A stretch of DNA of 32,908 nt from Cryobacterium glaciale (lineage in GTDB: Bacteria > Actinomycetota > Actinomycetes > Actinomycetales > Microbacteriaceae): the NCBI RefSeq assembly GCF_004402535.1, contig NZ_SOEY01000021.1, positions 1-32,908 of the forward strand, written 5' to 3'. The notes below the pieces were generated by a model that saw nothing but the letters and a program-made list of their open reading frames with translations, searched no databases and was not told where the DNA came from. The position numbers and the translations under genes are program-made. This document shows positions 16,064 to 23,150 of this stretch, in pieces (positions within the stretch are counted from its first letter, which is position 1; each line of letters starts with the position of its first letter).

Positions 16064-19000
16064 ATGAATGGATGCTCCGTGCCCGTTTCCCTTTCGCCTG
16101 CCCTCCCTCCCGTGCGTCCGCCAGTGCGCCGTTCGCTCCGCTCGGCGGCCATGGCCGTCATCACCGCGCTGGCCCTCACCCTGGGTGCGGGCCTCGTCGT
16201 GGCGGCGCCGGTCGCCGCTTCGGCCGCCGTGGCCGCCGTGCCGTCGACGCTGGGGTCGGAGTTCTTCGTTACCTTTGAAAGAAACGAGGGAGACCCGTCA
16301 ACCCAGTGGCTCTATCTTTCGGGCCCCAGTAACTCGACGGTCAGCGTGCTCTGGCCGGACGGCACCTCATCAACAGAGACCGTCACAGCGAATACCGTGA
16401 CGACGGTCAACGCCACCAGCAAATTTGCCGCCTATAGGAATACTGCCGCCGAAGGCACAGGCGGTCGCGCTGCCCAGCTCACAGCCTCGACCCCCATCAC
16501 CGTGTATGGCCTGAACCTCCACCAGTACTCGAGTGATGCATTCGTGTCCCTTCCCGTTGAATCGCTGGGCACTACGTATCGCGCGTTGACCTTCCCGTCC
16601 TCTTCCGCACGCCTGTCCGTTGTGGCGACCGACGCGGGCACGACGACGGTGACGCTGACGCCAGCGGCCGCACTGGTCAACCACGCCGCCGGCAGTCCCT
16701 ATGAGATCACCCTCACCCAGGGCCAGTCCTACACGGTCACCGCATCGGACGTGAGCGGAACACTTATCACCGCCGACAAGAAAATCAGCGTGACGAGCAG
16801 CACCGACTGCGTGAACATCGGCGGCGGATACTGCGACCACGTCGTCGAGGTCATGCCGCCCGTCACTGCGTGGGGCATGGACTTTCTGCTGCCCGACTCC
16901 ATCAACTCGATGTACCGAGATTCCTACCGCGTTCTCGCTGACCAGGACGGAACCATTGTCACCGTGGGTGGCGTGCAGATCGCTACCCTGAACGCTGGCC
17001 AGGTGGGCAACTTTGGCGGGTCCAGCGGTTCAGTACCGCGCGTCGACAGGCTCACCTCCAACAAGCCCGTACTCGTTCTCAAGGGTTTCGGCGGCGGCAG
17101 CTATGACGGCCAGACCGGAGACCCGGCGACGACCCTGATCTCCCCGACACTTCAACTTTTGAACAAGTACACCGTCGCCACCCCGGCTTCCGGGTTCGCC
17201 GTCAATACCCTCACCGTCATCGCGAAAACCGGCGATATCGGAGCCGTGATGCTCAATGGCACACCGATCGCGTCCAGCAACTTCACCGCCGTCGATTCCA
17301 CCGACTATTCGGTCGCCCGCCTGCGCGTCGCCCCGGGCAGTTTCGCCATTTCGGGACCGTCAAACCTGGCCGTCTACATTGAGGGGTTCAACGCAGCGAA
17401 CTCCTACGCGTACGCCGGTGGTTACGCCAGCGTCAACCTCATCGAGAACCCGAGCGGCACCACGCCGAGTAGCGCAACGATCGCAGGCGACACGGTTGTC
17501 GAGCAGACCCTGACCGCCGTGGCCAACCCCGCACTCCCCCTGACCAGCCCGACATACGTGTGGATGCGCGGCGGCGTCGCCATCGACGGTGCCACCAGCG
17601 TCGATTACGTGCTCGTGCCCGCCGACCTGGGCACGGTCATTTCCGTCGCGATCAGCGGCACCAATACGGACTCCGAGCCGGAGACCGCGACGAGCCCGGG
17701 AACCTCCCCGATCGCGGCGGCGCCGTTCACGACCGCTCCGGTGCCGACGATCTCGGGAACGACGACCGTCGACCAGTCGCTGACCGCAGCCTCGGGCACG
17801 TGGTCGCCCAGTGGCGCAACGCTTTCCTACCAGTGGATGCGAAACGGCCAGGTTGTTTCCGGCGCCACCGGCAGCACCTACCCACTCACCGCGGGTGATC
17901 TCGGCGCTGTGCTGACCGTCGCCGTCACCGCCGTCAAGACCGGCTACGTCACCGAGACGACTGTGAGTGCCGCTTCGGCGGCCATCGCCGCCGCCGTGTT
18001 CACCGCGACGCCGGTGCCGACGATCAGCGGAAACGCTGCCGTCGACCAGACCCTCAGCGCTGCCGCCGGCAGCTGGGAGCCCAGCGGAGCCACCCTGACC
18101 TACCAGTGGCTGCGCAGCGGGTCCCCGGTCATCGGCGCGACCGCGAGCACTTACCCGCTCACCGCCGCCGACCTCGGCGCCGTCGTGACCGTCACCGTCA
18201 CCGCGGTGAAGGCCGGGTATGTAACCGCGTCAACCACGAGTGTGGCGACGGCCGCGGTTGCGGCCACACCGTTCACCGGAGTCCCGGCCCCGATCGTGAC
18301 CGGCACCCCCATGGTCGACCAGACCCTGACGGCCACCGCCGGCGACTGGGCCCCGACCGGAGCAACCCTCACCTACCAATGGCTGCGCAACGGATACCCG
18401 ATCACCGACGCCACCGGCAGCACCTACGCGCTCACCCCGAATGACCTCGGCGCCGTGCTGACCGTGGAGGTCACCGCCGTCAAAACTGGGTATGTCACCG
18501 AAACGGTCGACAGCCTGCCGAGCGCGATCATCGTCGCCGCACCGTTCACAATCGCACCGATTCCGACGATCAGCGGCACCACCACCGTCGAAGAGACGCT
18601 GACCGCGACCACCGGCGACTGGGCCCCGACCGGAGCGGCGCTGACCTACCAGTGGCTGCGCGACGGTTCTCCGGTCGATGGCGCCACCGACGTCGACTAC
18701 CTGTTGGGCGTCGCCGACTTCGATAGCGTACTGACCGTTCAGGTCACCGGCGTCAAGACCGGGTACGTCACCGCGACCACGGAAAGCCTGCCCACCACGG
18801 CCATCGCCGCCGCCGCGTTCACGACGATCGCCGTTCCGGCCATCACCGGGTATGCCATGGTCAACCAGACGCTGACCGCGACGGTCTCCGACTGGGCACC
18901 CGTGGCGACCACGATCGGGTGGCAGTGGCTGCGCAACGGCGTGCCGATTGACGGAGCCACCGGCAGCACCTACCTGCTCGGCGCTGCGGATGAAGGCGCC

Positions 19001-19486
19001 GCGATCACCGTGACCGCGACCGGCGCCTCGGCTGGGTACATCACCGAGACCACGGTCAGTGCGGCCTCCGCCGCCGTCGCACCGATCCCGGTCAACTCGA
19101 CCCCGGCACAGACGCTGACCGCCGACAAGGGCGGCCTGATCACCGTCTCCGGCTACGGATTCATCCCTGGTGAAAACGTCGAAGTCTGGCTGCACTCTAC
19201 CCCGATGCTGCTCGGCACCCTCATCGCCGCCGCCGACGGAACCGTCACCGGCGCATTCGCCCTGCCGACCGGAACGATCACCGGAATTCACCACATCGTG
19301 CTCACCGGCCTGGTCTCGGGCAGCGTCACCTCGCTCGACATCACCGTTGAGAAGCCCGCCGCGTTGGCGAGCTCGCTCGCTAAGACCGGCACGGAGGCCA
19401 GCCTCACCGGCTGGCTCGCCCTGCTGCTCGCCGTCAGCGGACTCGGACTCGTGCTCGTGCGCCGCCGCGTCCTGGCTCGCAGCTAG
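16064..19486 (+). CDS. LAXTG-anchored surface protein, IgGFc-binding-like plus six Ig-like repeats
   Basis: The predicted cell-wall protein has 1140 residues. A long signal peptide lies at about 20-55 (hydrophobic stretch AAMAVITALALTLGAGLVV). Residues about 60-460 resemble the IgGFc-binding N-terminal domain of bacterial surface proteins (SDAFVSLPVESLGTTYRALT is typical). Residues 465-1008 are six repeats of 89-91 residues, each with a central YQWLRNG-type Ig motif, D-L-G-A-V-x-T-V and a GY-V-T strand. Residues 1009-1100 form a last beta domain. The C-terminus is a sorting signal: LAKTG at 1105-1109, a hydrophobic helix, then RRR. LAXTG is the class E sortase motif of high-GC actinobacteria. 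An adhesive or matrix role is inference. The sortase is not in this window. No clear ribosome site precedes the ATG, so the GTG at 16079 is an alternative start. Confidence 0.85.
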   Translation: MNGCSVPVSLSPALPPVRPPVRRSLRSAAMAVITALALTLGAGLVVAAPVAASAAVAAVPSTLGSEFFVTFERNEGDPSTQWLYLSGPSNSTVSVLWPDGTSSTETVTANTVTTVNATSKFAAYRNTAAEGTGGRAAQLTASTPITVYGLNLHQYSSDAFVSLPVESLGTTYRALTFPSSSARLSVVATDAGTTTVTLTPAAALVNHAAGSPYEITLTQGQSYTVTASDVSGTLITADKKISVTSSTDCVNIGGGYCDHVVEVMPPVTAWGMDFLLPDSINSMYRDSYRVLADQDGTIVTVGGVQIATLNAGQVGNFGGSSGSVPRVDRLTSNKPVLVLKGFGGGSYDGQTGDPATTLISPTLQLLNKYTVATPASGFAVNTLTVIAKTGDIGAVMLNGTPIASSNFTAVDSTDYSVARLRVAPGSFAISGPSNLAVYIEGFNAANSYAYAGGYASVNLIENPSGTTPSSATIAGDTVVEQTLTAVANPALPLTSPTYVWMRGGVAIDGATSVDYVLVPADLGTVISVAISGTNTDSEPETATSPGTSPIAAAPFTTAPVPTISGTTTVDQSLTAASGTWSPSGATLSYQWMRNGQVVSGATGSTYPLTAGDLGAVLTVAVTAVKTGYVTETTVSAASAAIAAAVFTATPVPTISGNAAVDQTLSAAAGSWEPSGATLTYQWLRSGSPVIGATASTYPLTAADLGAVVTVTVTAVKAGYVTASTTSVATAAVAATPFTGVPAPIVTGTPMVDQTLTATAGDWAPTGATLTYQWLRNGYPITDATGSTYALTPNDLGAVLTVEVTAVKTGYVTETVDSLPSAIIVAAPFTIAPIPTISGTTTVEETLTATTGDWAPTGAALTYQWLRDGSPVDGATDVDYLLGVADFDSVLTVQVTGVKTGYVTATTESLPTTAIAAAAFTTIAVPAITGYAMVNQTLTATVSDWAPVATTIGWQWLRNGVPIDGATGSTYLLGAADEGAAITVTATGASAGYITETTVSAASAAVAPIPVNSTPAQTLTADKGGLITVSGYGFIPGENVEVWLHSTPMLLGTLIAAADGTVTGAFALPTGTITGIHHIVLTGLVSGSVTSLDITVEKPAALASSLAKTGTEASLTGWLALLLAVSGLGLVLVRRRVLARS
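17456..19087 (+). repeat. Six tandem 273-bp coding repeats
   Basis: Repeats 2 to 6 start at 17723, 17996, 18269, 18542 and 18815, exactly 273 bases apart. Repeat 1 (17456) is slightly shorter and the most divergent. The units differ at many positions, so the array is old, but short blocks such as CACCTACCAATGGCTGCGCA-like segments remain nearly identical and could recombine. Confidence 0.9.
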
Positions 19487-19532
19487 GCACTCTCAGGCCT
19501 CGTCGGGGGCTAAATCAAGTAAAACCGACCAC

Positions 19533-19578
19533 AACGGATGCTGCCACCCGCGTTATTGCGCGGGTGGCAGCATCCGTT
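19533..19578. terminator. Bidirectional terminator, 20-bp perfect stem
   Basis: AACGGATGCTGCCACCCGCG (19533-19552) pairs perfectly with 19559-19578 around TTATTG. It lies between the convergent surface-protein and ygfZ genes. On the minus strand a GGTCGGTTTTACTT tract follows; on the plus strand the tail is weak. The stem ends are built from the abundant CGGATGC/GCATCCG word. Confidence 0.88.
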
Positions 19579-19617
19579 TGGCAAGGGCGCGTGCAGAACT
19601 GATTGCGATCGTGCGGG

Positions 19618-20937
19618 CTAGTGACCGGGGGTGCGGATACCGAGGCGCGGCAGACGGGGGATGTCGGCGACGGACCCGGCCGACTGCGGCACGATGATCT
19701 CCTGGCTGGCCGAGATGGCAATGCCCTCGGACTGCACGTAGAGCGTTGACGCGGCCGGAATGGTGCGCTTGATCACCGCGAGCGCGATCGGGCCGAGCTC
19801 GTAGTGGATTGCGCTCGAGGTGATGGTGCCGACGTTTACCCGCTCGGGCTCGGATTCTGGCCTCTGGCGGTCGGCCTGCACCGGGTCGCCCGGGGCGGGC
19901 AGCACGCCCTCCGACCCGTCGAGGTGCAGCATGACCAGGCGGCGCGGCGGGTGGCCGAGGTTGTGCACCTTTGCCACGGTTTCCTGCCCGCGGTAGCAGC
20001 CCTTGCTGAGGTGCACGGCGGTGCGCAGCCAGTCGAGCTCGTGCGGGATGCTCTTCTCGTCGACCTCGCGAGCCCGGCGCGGACGCCAGGCGGCGATGCG
20101 CAGGGCTTCGAGGGCGAGGAGTCCGGCGGGAGTTGTTTTCGCGGGTACTGCGGTGGCGGCGGGTACTGCGGTGGTGGCGGGCGCTGCTCCGTCGGGCCGG
20201 GCGGGCGCGGCTGCCGCGGCCGGGACGGGCGCGGCAGAGTCGGACACCAAGGCGGATGCGACGGCGGGCGCGGCTGCGAGAGCTCCGGTGGCGAGGGCGT
20301 CACGCAGAGCGGACAGGCTCGCGCGCGGCACAAGGGTTTCGGTGTAAGTCCAGTGGATTCCGGGGTGCTCGGGGGTTTCCGCGTACTGGTAGCCTCCGCG
20401 GGCGACTGCGGCCCAGGGGTCGAGCCAGGTCAGTGGCACGTCGTTCGGGGCGGCAGCGGCGAGGCCGACGGTGGCGGGGGCATCCGTCATGGCGCCGATT
20501 GTGGCGTAGGCGAGGGTGTGGTCGACGACCTGAACGCGGAGCATGAACTTCATGCGGTCGAGGAACGTCTGCAGGCCGGGGAGCTCGGCGGCTTCGACCA
20601 GGAGCCAGGTTTCGACGCCGTCGTCGAGCACGCGGATGGCGTATTCGAGGTGTCCGGTGGGGTCGAGCAGCAGCATTTCGGTGGATTCGCCGGGCTTCAC
20701 GCTTTTTAGTTCCTGGCTGGCGATGGAGTTGAGCCAGGTGAGGCGGTCGGGGCCGGAGACGGAGAGCACGCCGCGGTGGGAGAGGTCGACGATGGCGCGT
20801 CCGGCGGCGAGCGTGCGCTGCTCGATCATGGGGTTGCCGTAGTGGGCGGCGACTCCGGTGTCGATTCCTTCGGCCTGGACCGCGCCGGGCAGGTCGAGTA
20901 GCGGGGATTCACGGGTCGTGGCTACGGGGTCAGTCAT
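19618..20937 (-). CDS. ygfZ: YgfZ/GcvT-like folate-binding protein with Ala/Pro insertion
   Basis: This cytoplasmic protein supports iron-sulfur cluster enzyme repair and assembly and binds tetrahydrofolate. It has about 439 residues, longer than the usual 330-380. The GcvT-like fold is recognised from AAGRAIVDLSHRGVLSVSG, DRLTWLNSIASQ and, diagnostically, KGCYRGQE at about 312-319, with the key cysteine at about 314. Residues about 217-271 are an Ala/Pro/Thr low-complexity insertion (DNA 20125-20289) containing repeated GGGTACTGCGGTGG-type units, placed between the folate-domain halves. The ATG at 20937 was chosen because the protein then begins at family-typical residues; the upstream frame runs into repeat E. 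It is followed by the 19533-19578 terminator. Confidence 0.88.
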   Translation of the reverse strand: MTDPVATTRESPLLDLPGAVQAEGIDTGVAAHYGNPMIEQRTLAAGRAIVDLSHRGVLSVSGPDRLTWLNSIASQELKSVKPGESTEMLLLDPTGHLEYAIRVLDDGVETWLLVEAAELPGLQTFLDRMKFMLRVQVVDHTLAYATIGAMTDAPATVGLAAAAPNDVPLTWLDPWAAVARGGYQYAETPEHPGIHWTYTETLVPRASLSALRDALATGALAAAPAVASALVSDSAAPVPAAAAAPARPDGAAPATTAVPAATAVPAKTTPAGLLALEALRIAAWRPRRAREVDEKSIPHELDWLRTAVHLSKGCYRGQETVAKVHNLGHPPRRLVMLHLDGSEGVLPAPGDPVQADRQRPESEPERVNVGTITSSAIHYELGPIALAVIKRTIPAASTLYVQSEGIAISASQEIIVPQSAGSVADIPRLPRLGIRTPGH

Positions 20938-21043
20938 GTCGCTCAATTCTGCCGGCCCGGGTTGAGGGGCGGCCGCGTGGTTCATTCGTATCAACAGTAC
21001 GGCCGTGCGATTTATTCGGTGCGCGGGGCGACTCGTCGGGCGA

Positions 21044-21110
21044 CCGGGCCCACCTTCGGGAACCGGGCCCATGATCTACCATGGGCCCGGTTCCCGGGCC
21101 CGGGCCCGGA
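21044..21110 (-). repeat. Palindromic repeat copy E
   Basis: Same family as copies A-D. The core is at 21058-21095: left arm GGGAACCGGGCCCATGAT, centre CT, right arm ACCATGGGCCCGGTTCCC, with one mismatch. It lies 16 bases beyond the stop codon of the nitrobindin-like gene. Compared with C and D it has paired A-to-G/T-to-C and A-to-C/T-to-G changes in opposite arms. Confidence 0.92.
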
Positions 21111-21125
21111 AAGAACAAGAGGGGG

Positions 21126-21989
21126 CTACTGGACGCGGGCCAGGCGGCCGGAGGCGTGGGTGCGCAGGTCCTGGCCGAGGGCGGCGATGTCCCAGGCCCA
21201 GAGCAGGTGGTTGTCGACGAGGCCGTAGAGGCGGGTCGCGGCCGCGTAGGGCTTGGCGCCCGCGGTGCGCAGCACGGCATCCGTTGCGAGGTCGATGCGC
21301 GGACCCTTGACCTGGCCGAGGTAGAGCTCAGCGACACCGCCGGGATGCACGAGCGTCACCTCAATGTCGAAACCGCCATCACGGTTGCGCAACGTTTCCA
21401 CGGCAGCGGCCGAGGTGAACGGACGCTCACCGGCTCCGGGCAGCATGCCGGGCCCCGGGTCACCATCACCCTGGTGACGGCTGAGCCGCCAGTAGCCGGT
21501 TTCCGTGACCAACGGGGTTCTCTCATCGGACATCATCTCGGGCGGCAGGATCAACGCGTGCGTTTCAGCGGATGCCGCAGCGTGCGTTTCGGAGGCGGCG
21601 TCCGTTTCGGAGACGGCGCCCGTTCCGGGGGCATCCGTTTCGGCGGCATCCGTTTCGGCGGCGGAGCGCCTGCCGGTGACATCCGTTTCGGCGGCGGCGT
21701 CCGTTCCGACGGAATCCGAAGCCGAGGAGGTGGCATCCGTTCCGGCGGCGACGTGCGGGTTGGCGGAAGCGGCATCCGCTTCGGATGGCGTCACGGGCTC
21801 GAGCCAGGTGTAGGAGCTGTAGTTCAGGTGCGGCAGGCCGTCGTGGCTAAAGCTGATGCGGTGACCGAAGGTGCGGCTGACCGATTCGTCACCGATCTTG
21901 TATTCGAGGACGCCGGAGCCTTCCCAGACTCCGATCAACCAGGAGAGTGGAACAAGTTCGGACGGCAAACCGACCGGGAGGTCAAACAT
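21126..21989 (-). CDS. Nitrobindin-like FABP-family (DUF1794) protein with a large repeat insertion
   Basis: This family forms a heme-binding beta-barrel that can isomerise peroxynitrite. The signature GVWEGSG lies at about 20-26, followed by LEY; later LVTETGYWRLS, FDIEVTLVHPGGVAELYLG and the C-terminal YGLVDNHLLWAWDIAALGQ match the family. The protein is 287 residues, about 80 more than usual. The excess is one insertion at about 70-147 (DNA 21549-21782), made of Ala/Thr/Glu/Asp segments such as AAETDAAETDAPG and encoded by degenerate copies of GCATCCGTTTCGGCG. The insertion separates two strands of the barrel and may be a loop. The heme-ligating His near the C-terminus could not be placed with certainty. 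The gene starts 6 bases after a 37-residue membrane-peptide gene. Confidence 0.87.
   Translation of the reverse strand: MFDLPVGLPSELVPLSWLIGVWEGSGVLEYKIGDESVSRTFGHRISFSHDGLPHLNYSSYTWLEPVTPSEADAASANPHVAAGTDATSSASDSVGTDAAAETDVTGRRSAAETDAAETDAPGTGAVSETDAASETHAAASAETHALILPPEMMSDERTPLVTETGYWRLSRHQGDGDPGPGMLPGAGERPFTSAAAVETLRNRDGGFDIEVTLVHPGGVAELYLGQVKGPRIDLATDAVLRTAGAKPYAAATRLYGLVDNHLLWAWDIAALGQDLRTHASGRLARVQ
21549..21782. repeat. Degenerate minisatellite inside the nitrobindin-like gene
   Basis: About a dozen imperfect 15-18-base units of the type GCATCCGTTTCGGCG are scattered through 234 bases, several nearly exact (around 21630-21660). Its length is a multiple of three and the reading frame stays open. 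Confidence 0.8.
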
Positions 21990-21995
21990 GCGTAC

Positions 21996-22109
21996 TTACC
22001 GCTGCCCCCGGAACAGCTTGAAGACGACGATGCCGGAAACCCAGGCGATCGACAAGCTGGCAAGTCCGAGCAGGCCGAGGAAGAAAAGTTCTAGCGCTAA
22101 CAGATCCAT
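21996..22109 (-). CDS. 37-residue single-helix membrane peptide
   Basis: The short frame reads MDLLALELFFLGLLGLASLS and continues IAWVSGIVVFKLFRGQR to a TAA stop. It has a hydrophobic stretch of about 25 residues and a basic tail, as in small membrane proteins. It ends 6 bases before the nitrobindin-like ATG, so the two are probably co-transcribed and perhaps translationally coupled. I know of no function. The ribosome site is weak. Its confidence rests on the amphipathic, clearly protein-like composition and the tight spacing. Confidence 0.6.
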   Translation of the reverse strand: MDLLALELFFLGLLGLASLSIAWVSGIVVFKLFRGQR

Positions 22110-22130
22110 GCTGCGAGTCTAGTGGGACTG

Positions 22131-22385
22131 TCAGACCAGGGCGACGATGACGGTCGCGACCACGAGAATGACCAGGCTTCCGGCAATGCTCATCGTGACC
22201 CGTTTGACGTAACCCTCTTTGCTGCCGGTGGCGATCTGCAGGCCGAGCGTGACGAGGGTGCAGACGGCCAGGGTGAGGCCTATCCAGCCGATCGCGGAAG
22301 CCGGAGTGGCCAGAATCGCGGTGAGAACGGCGCCCACAATCGCCAGGATCCACACGGTTGCAATCGTTTTCCAATGCCAGTTCAC
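22131..22385 (-). CDS. 84-residue membrane protein, unknown function
   Basis: It begins at a GTG (22385) with WHWKTIATVWILAIVG and has three probable transmembrane helices (about 8-26, 31-51 and 66-83). A short basic loop GSKEGYVKR separates the second and third. No domain is recognised. It is divergent from the GlnR-like regulator across 72 bases and lies just upstream of the 37-residue peptide gene, possibly in one unit with it and the nitrobindin-like gene. Confidence 0.72.
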   Translation of the reverse strand: MNWHWKTIATVWILAIVGAVLTAILATPASAIGWIGLTLAVCTLVTLGLQIATGSKEGYVKRVTMSIAGSLVILVVATVIVALV

Positions 22386-22457
22386 GTCTCTATTGTGCCT
22401 GACCGCCCGCGTTCCATGGCACGCTAGTATGAAATTCGAGATACTTGGAGGGCGCCC

Positions 22458-23150
22458 GTGGCGCAGTTGTTGATCCTGACCTCGGCGGCCAACAATGACG
22501 TGCTCCCCGCCCTGGCGTTGCTGTCGCACAGCGCACGGCTGATTCCTGCCCAAGCGGACCAGCTCATTAACGCACCCGATTCGGACCTCATCCTGGTCGA
22601 CGCCCGCAGCAACCTCGCCGCGGCCAAATCGCTCTGCCAGATTCTGCGCACCATGGGCAGCTCGACTCCCCTGCTGCTCGTGATCACCGAGGGCGGCCTC
22701 GCCGCCGTCAGCCCGGACTGGGGCGTCGATGATGTCATCCTCGACACGGCCGGGCCCGCCGAAGTGGATGCGCGCATCCGCTTGACCGCTGGCCGCCTCG
22801 CCCGCACCGAGCCGTCGAACACGATTCGCGCGGCCGGGGTCGTCATCGATGAAGCGAGCTATTCGGCGAAGGTGCACGGCAAGCCGCTCGACCTCACCTA
22901 TAAGGAATTCGAGTTGCTGCGGTTTCTGGCGGCGCACCCGTCGCGCGTTTTTACCCGCGAACAGCTACTGAGCGAGGTCTGGGGCTACGACTACTTCGGC
23001 GGCACCCGCACGGTCGACGTGCACGTGCGGCGCCTGCGGGCCAAGTTGGGCGACCAGGAGTCGCTCATCGGCACGGTGCGAAACGTCGGATACCGATTCA
23101 ACGTGCACGAAGAGAACGATGAGCGGGTTCCGAATTCTGTCCGCTCTTAA
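22458..23150 (+). CDS. glnR: GlnR-like OmpR-family regulator with atypical receiver
   Basis: The regulator has 230 residues. The N-terminal receiver-like domain (1-110) keeps an Asp at about 48 (LILVDARS) but lacks the usual paired acidic residues near 8-11 (TSAAN instead). That absence is characteristic of actinobacterial GlnR, which works without phosphorylation. The winged-helix domain (about 130-218) shows [20 protein letters not shown] and [24 protein letters not shown] lies 5 bases before the GTG start at 22458. The following gene is mshD, as next to M. tuberculosis glnR (Rv0818-Rv0819). GlnR controls nitrogen assimilation genes in relatives. A different orphan regulator remains possible. 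Confidence 0.82.
   Translation: MAQLLILTSAANNDVLPALALLSHSARLIPAQADQLINAPDSDLILVDARSNLAAAKSLCQILRTMGSSTPLLLVITEGGLAAVSPDWGVDDVILDTAGPAEVDARIRLTAGRLARTEPSNTIRAAGVVIDEASYSAKVHGKPLDLTYKEFELLRFLAAHPSRVFTREQLLSEVWGYDYFGGTRTVDVHVRRLRAKLGDQESLIGTVRNVGYRFNVHEENDERVPNSVRS

Noticed and set aside
17605..19294. Minus-strand frames within the surface protein (up to 354 codons)
   Set aside because: They are low-complexity Gly/Arg/Asp shadows of the repetitive plus-strand gene.
22131..22937. 268-codon minus-strand frame as one protein
   Set aside because: Its upstream part is antisense to the GlnR-like gene. Only the last 84 codons, from the GTG at 22385, look like a real membrane protein.
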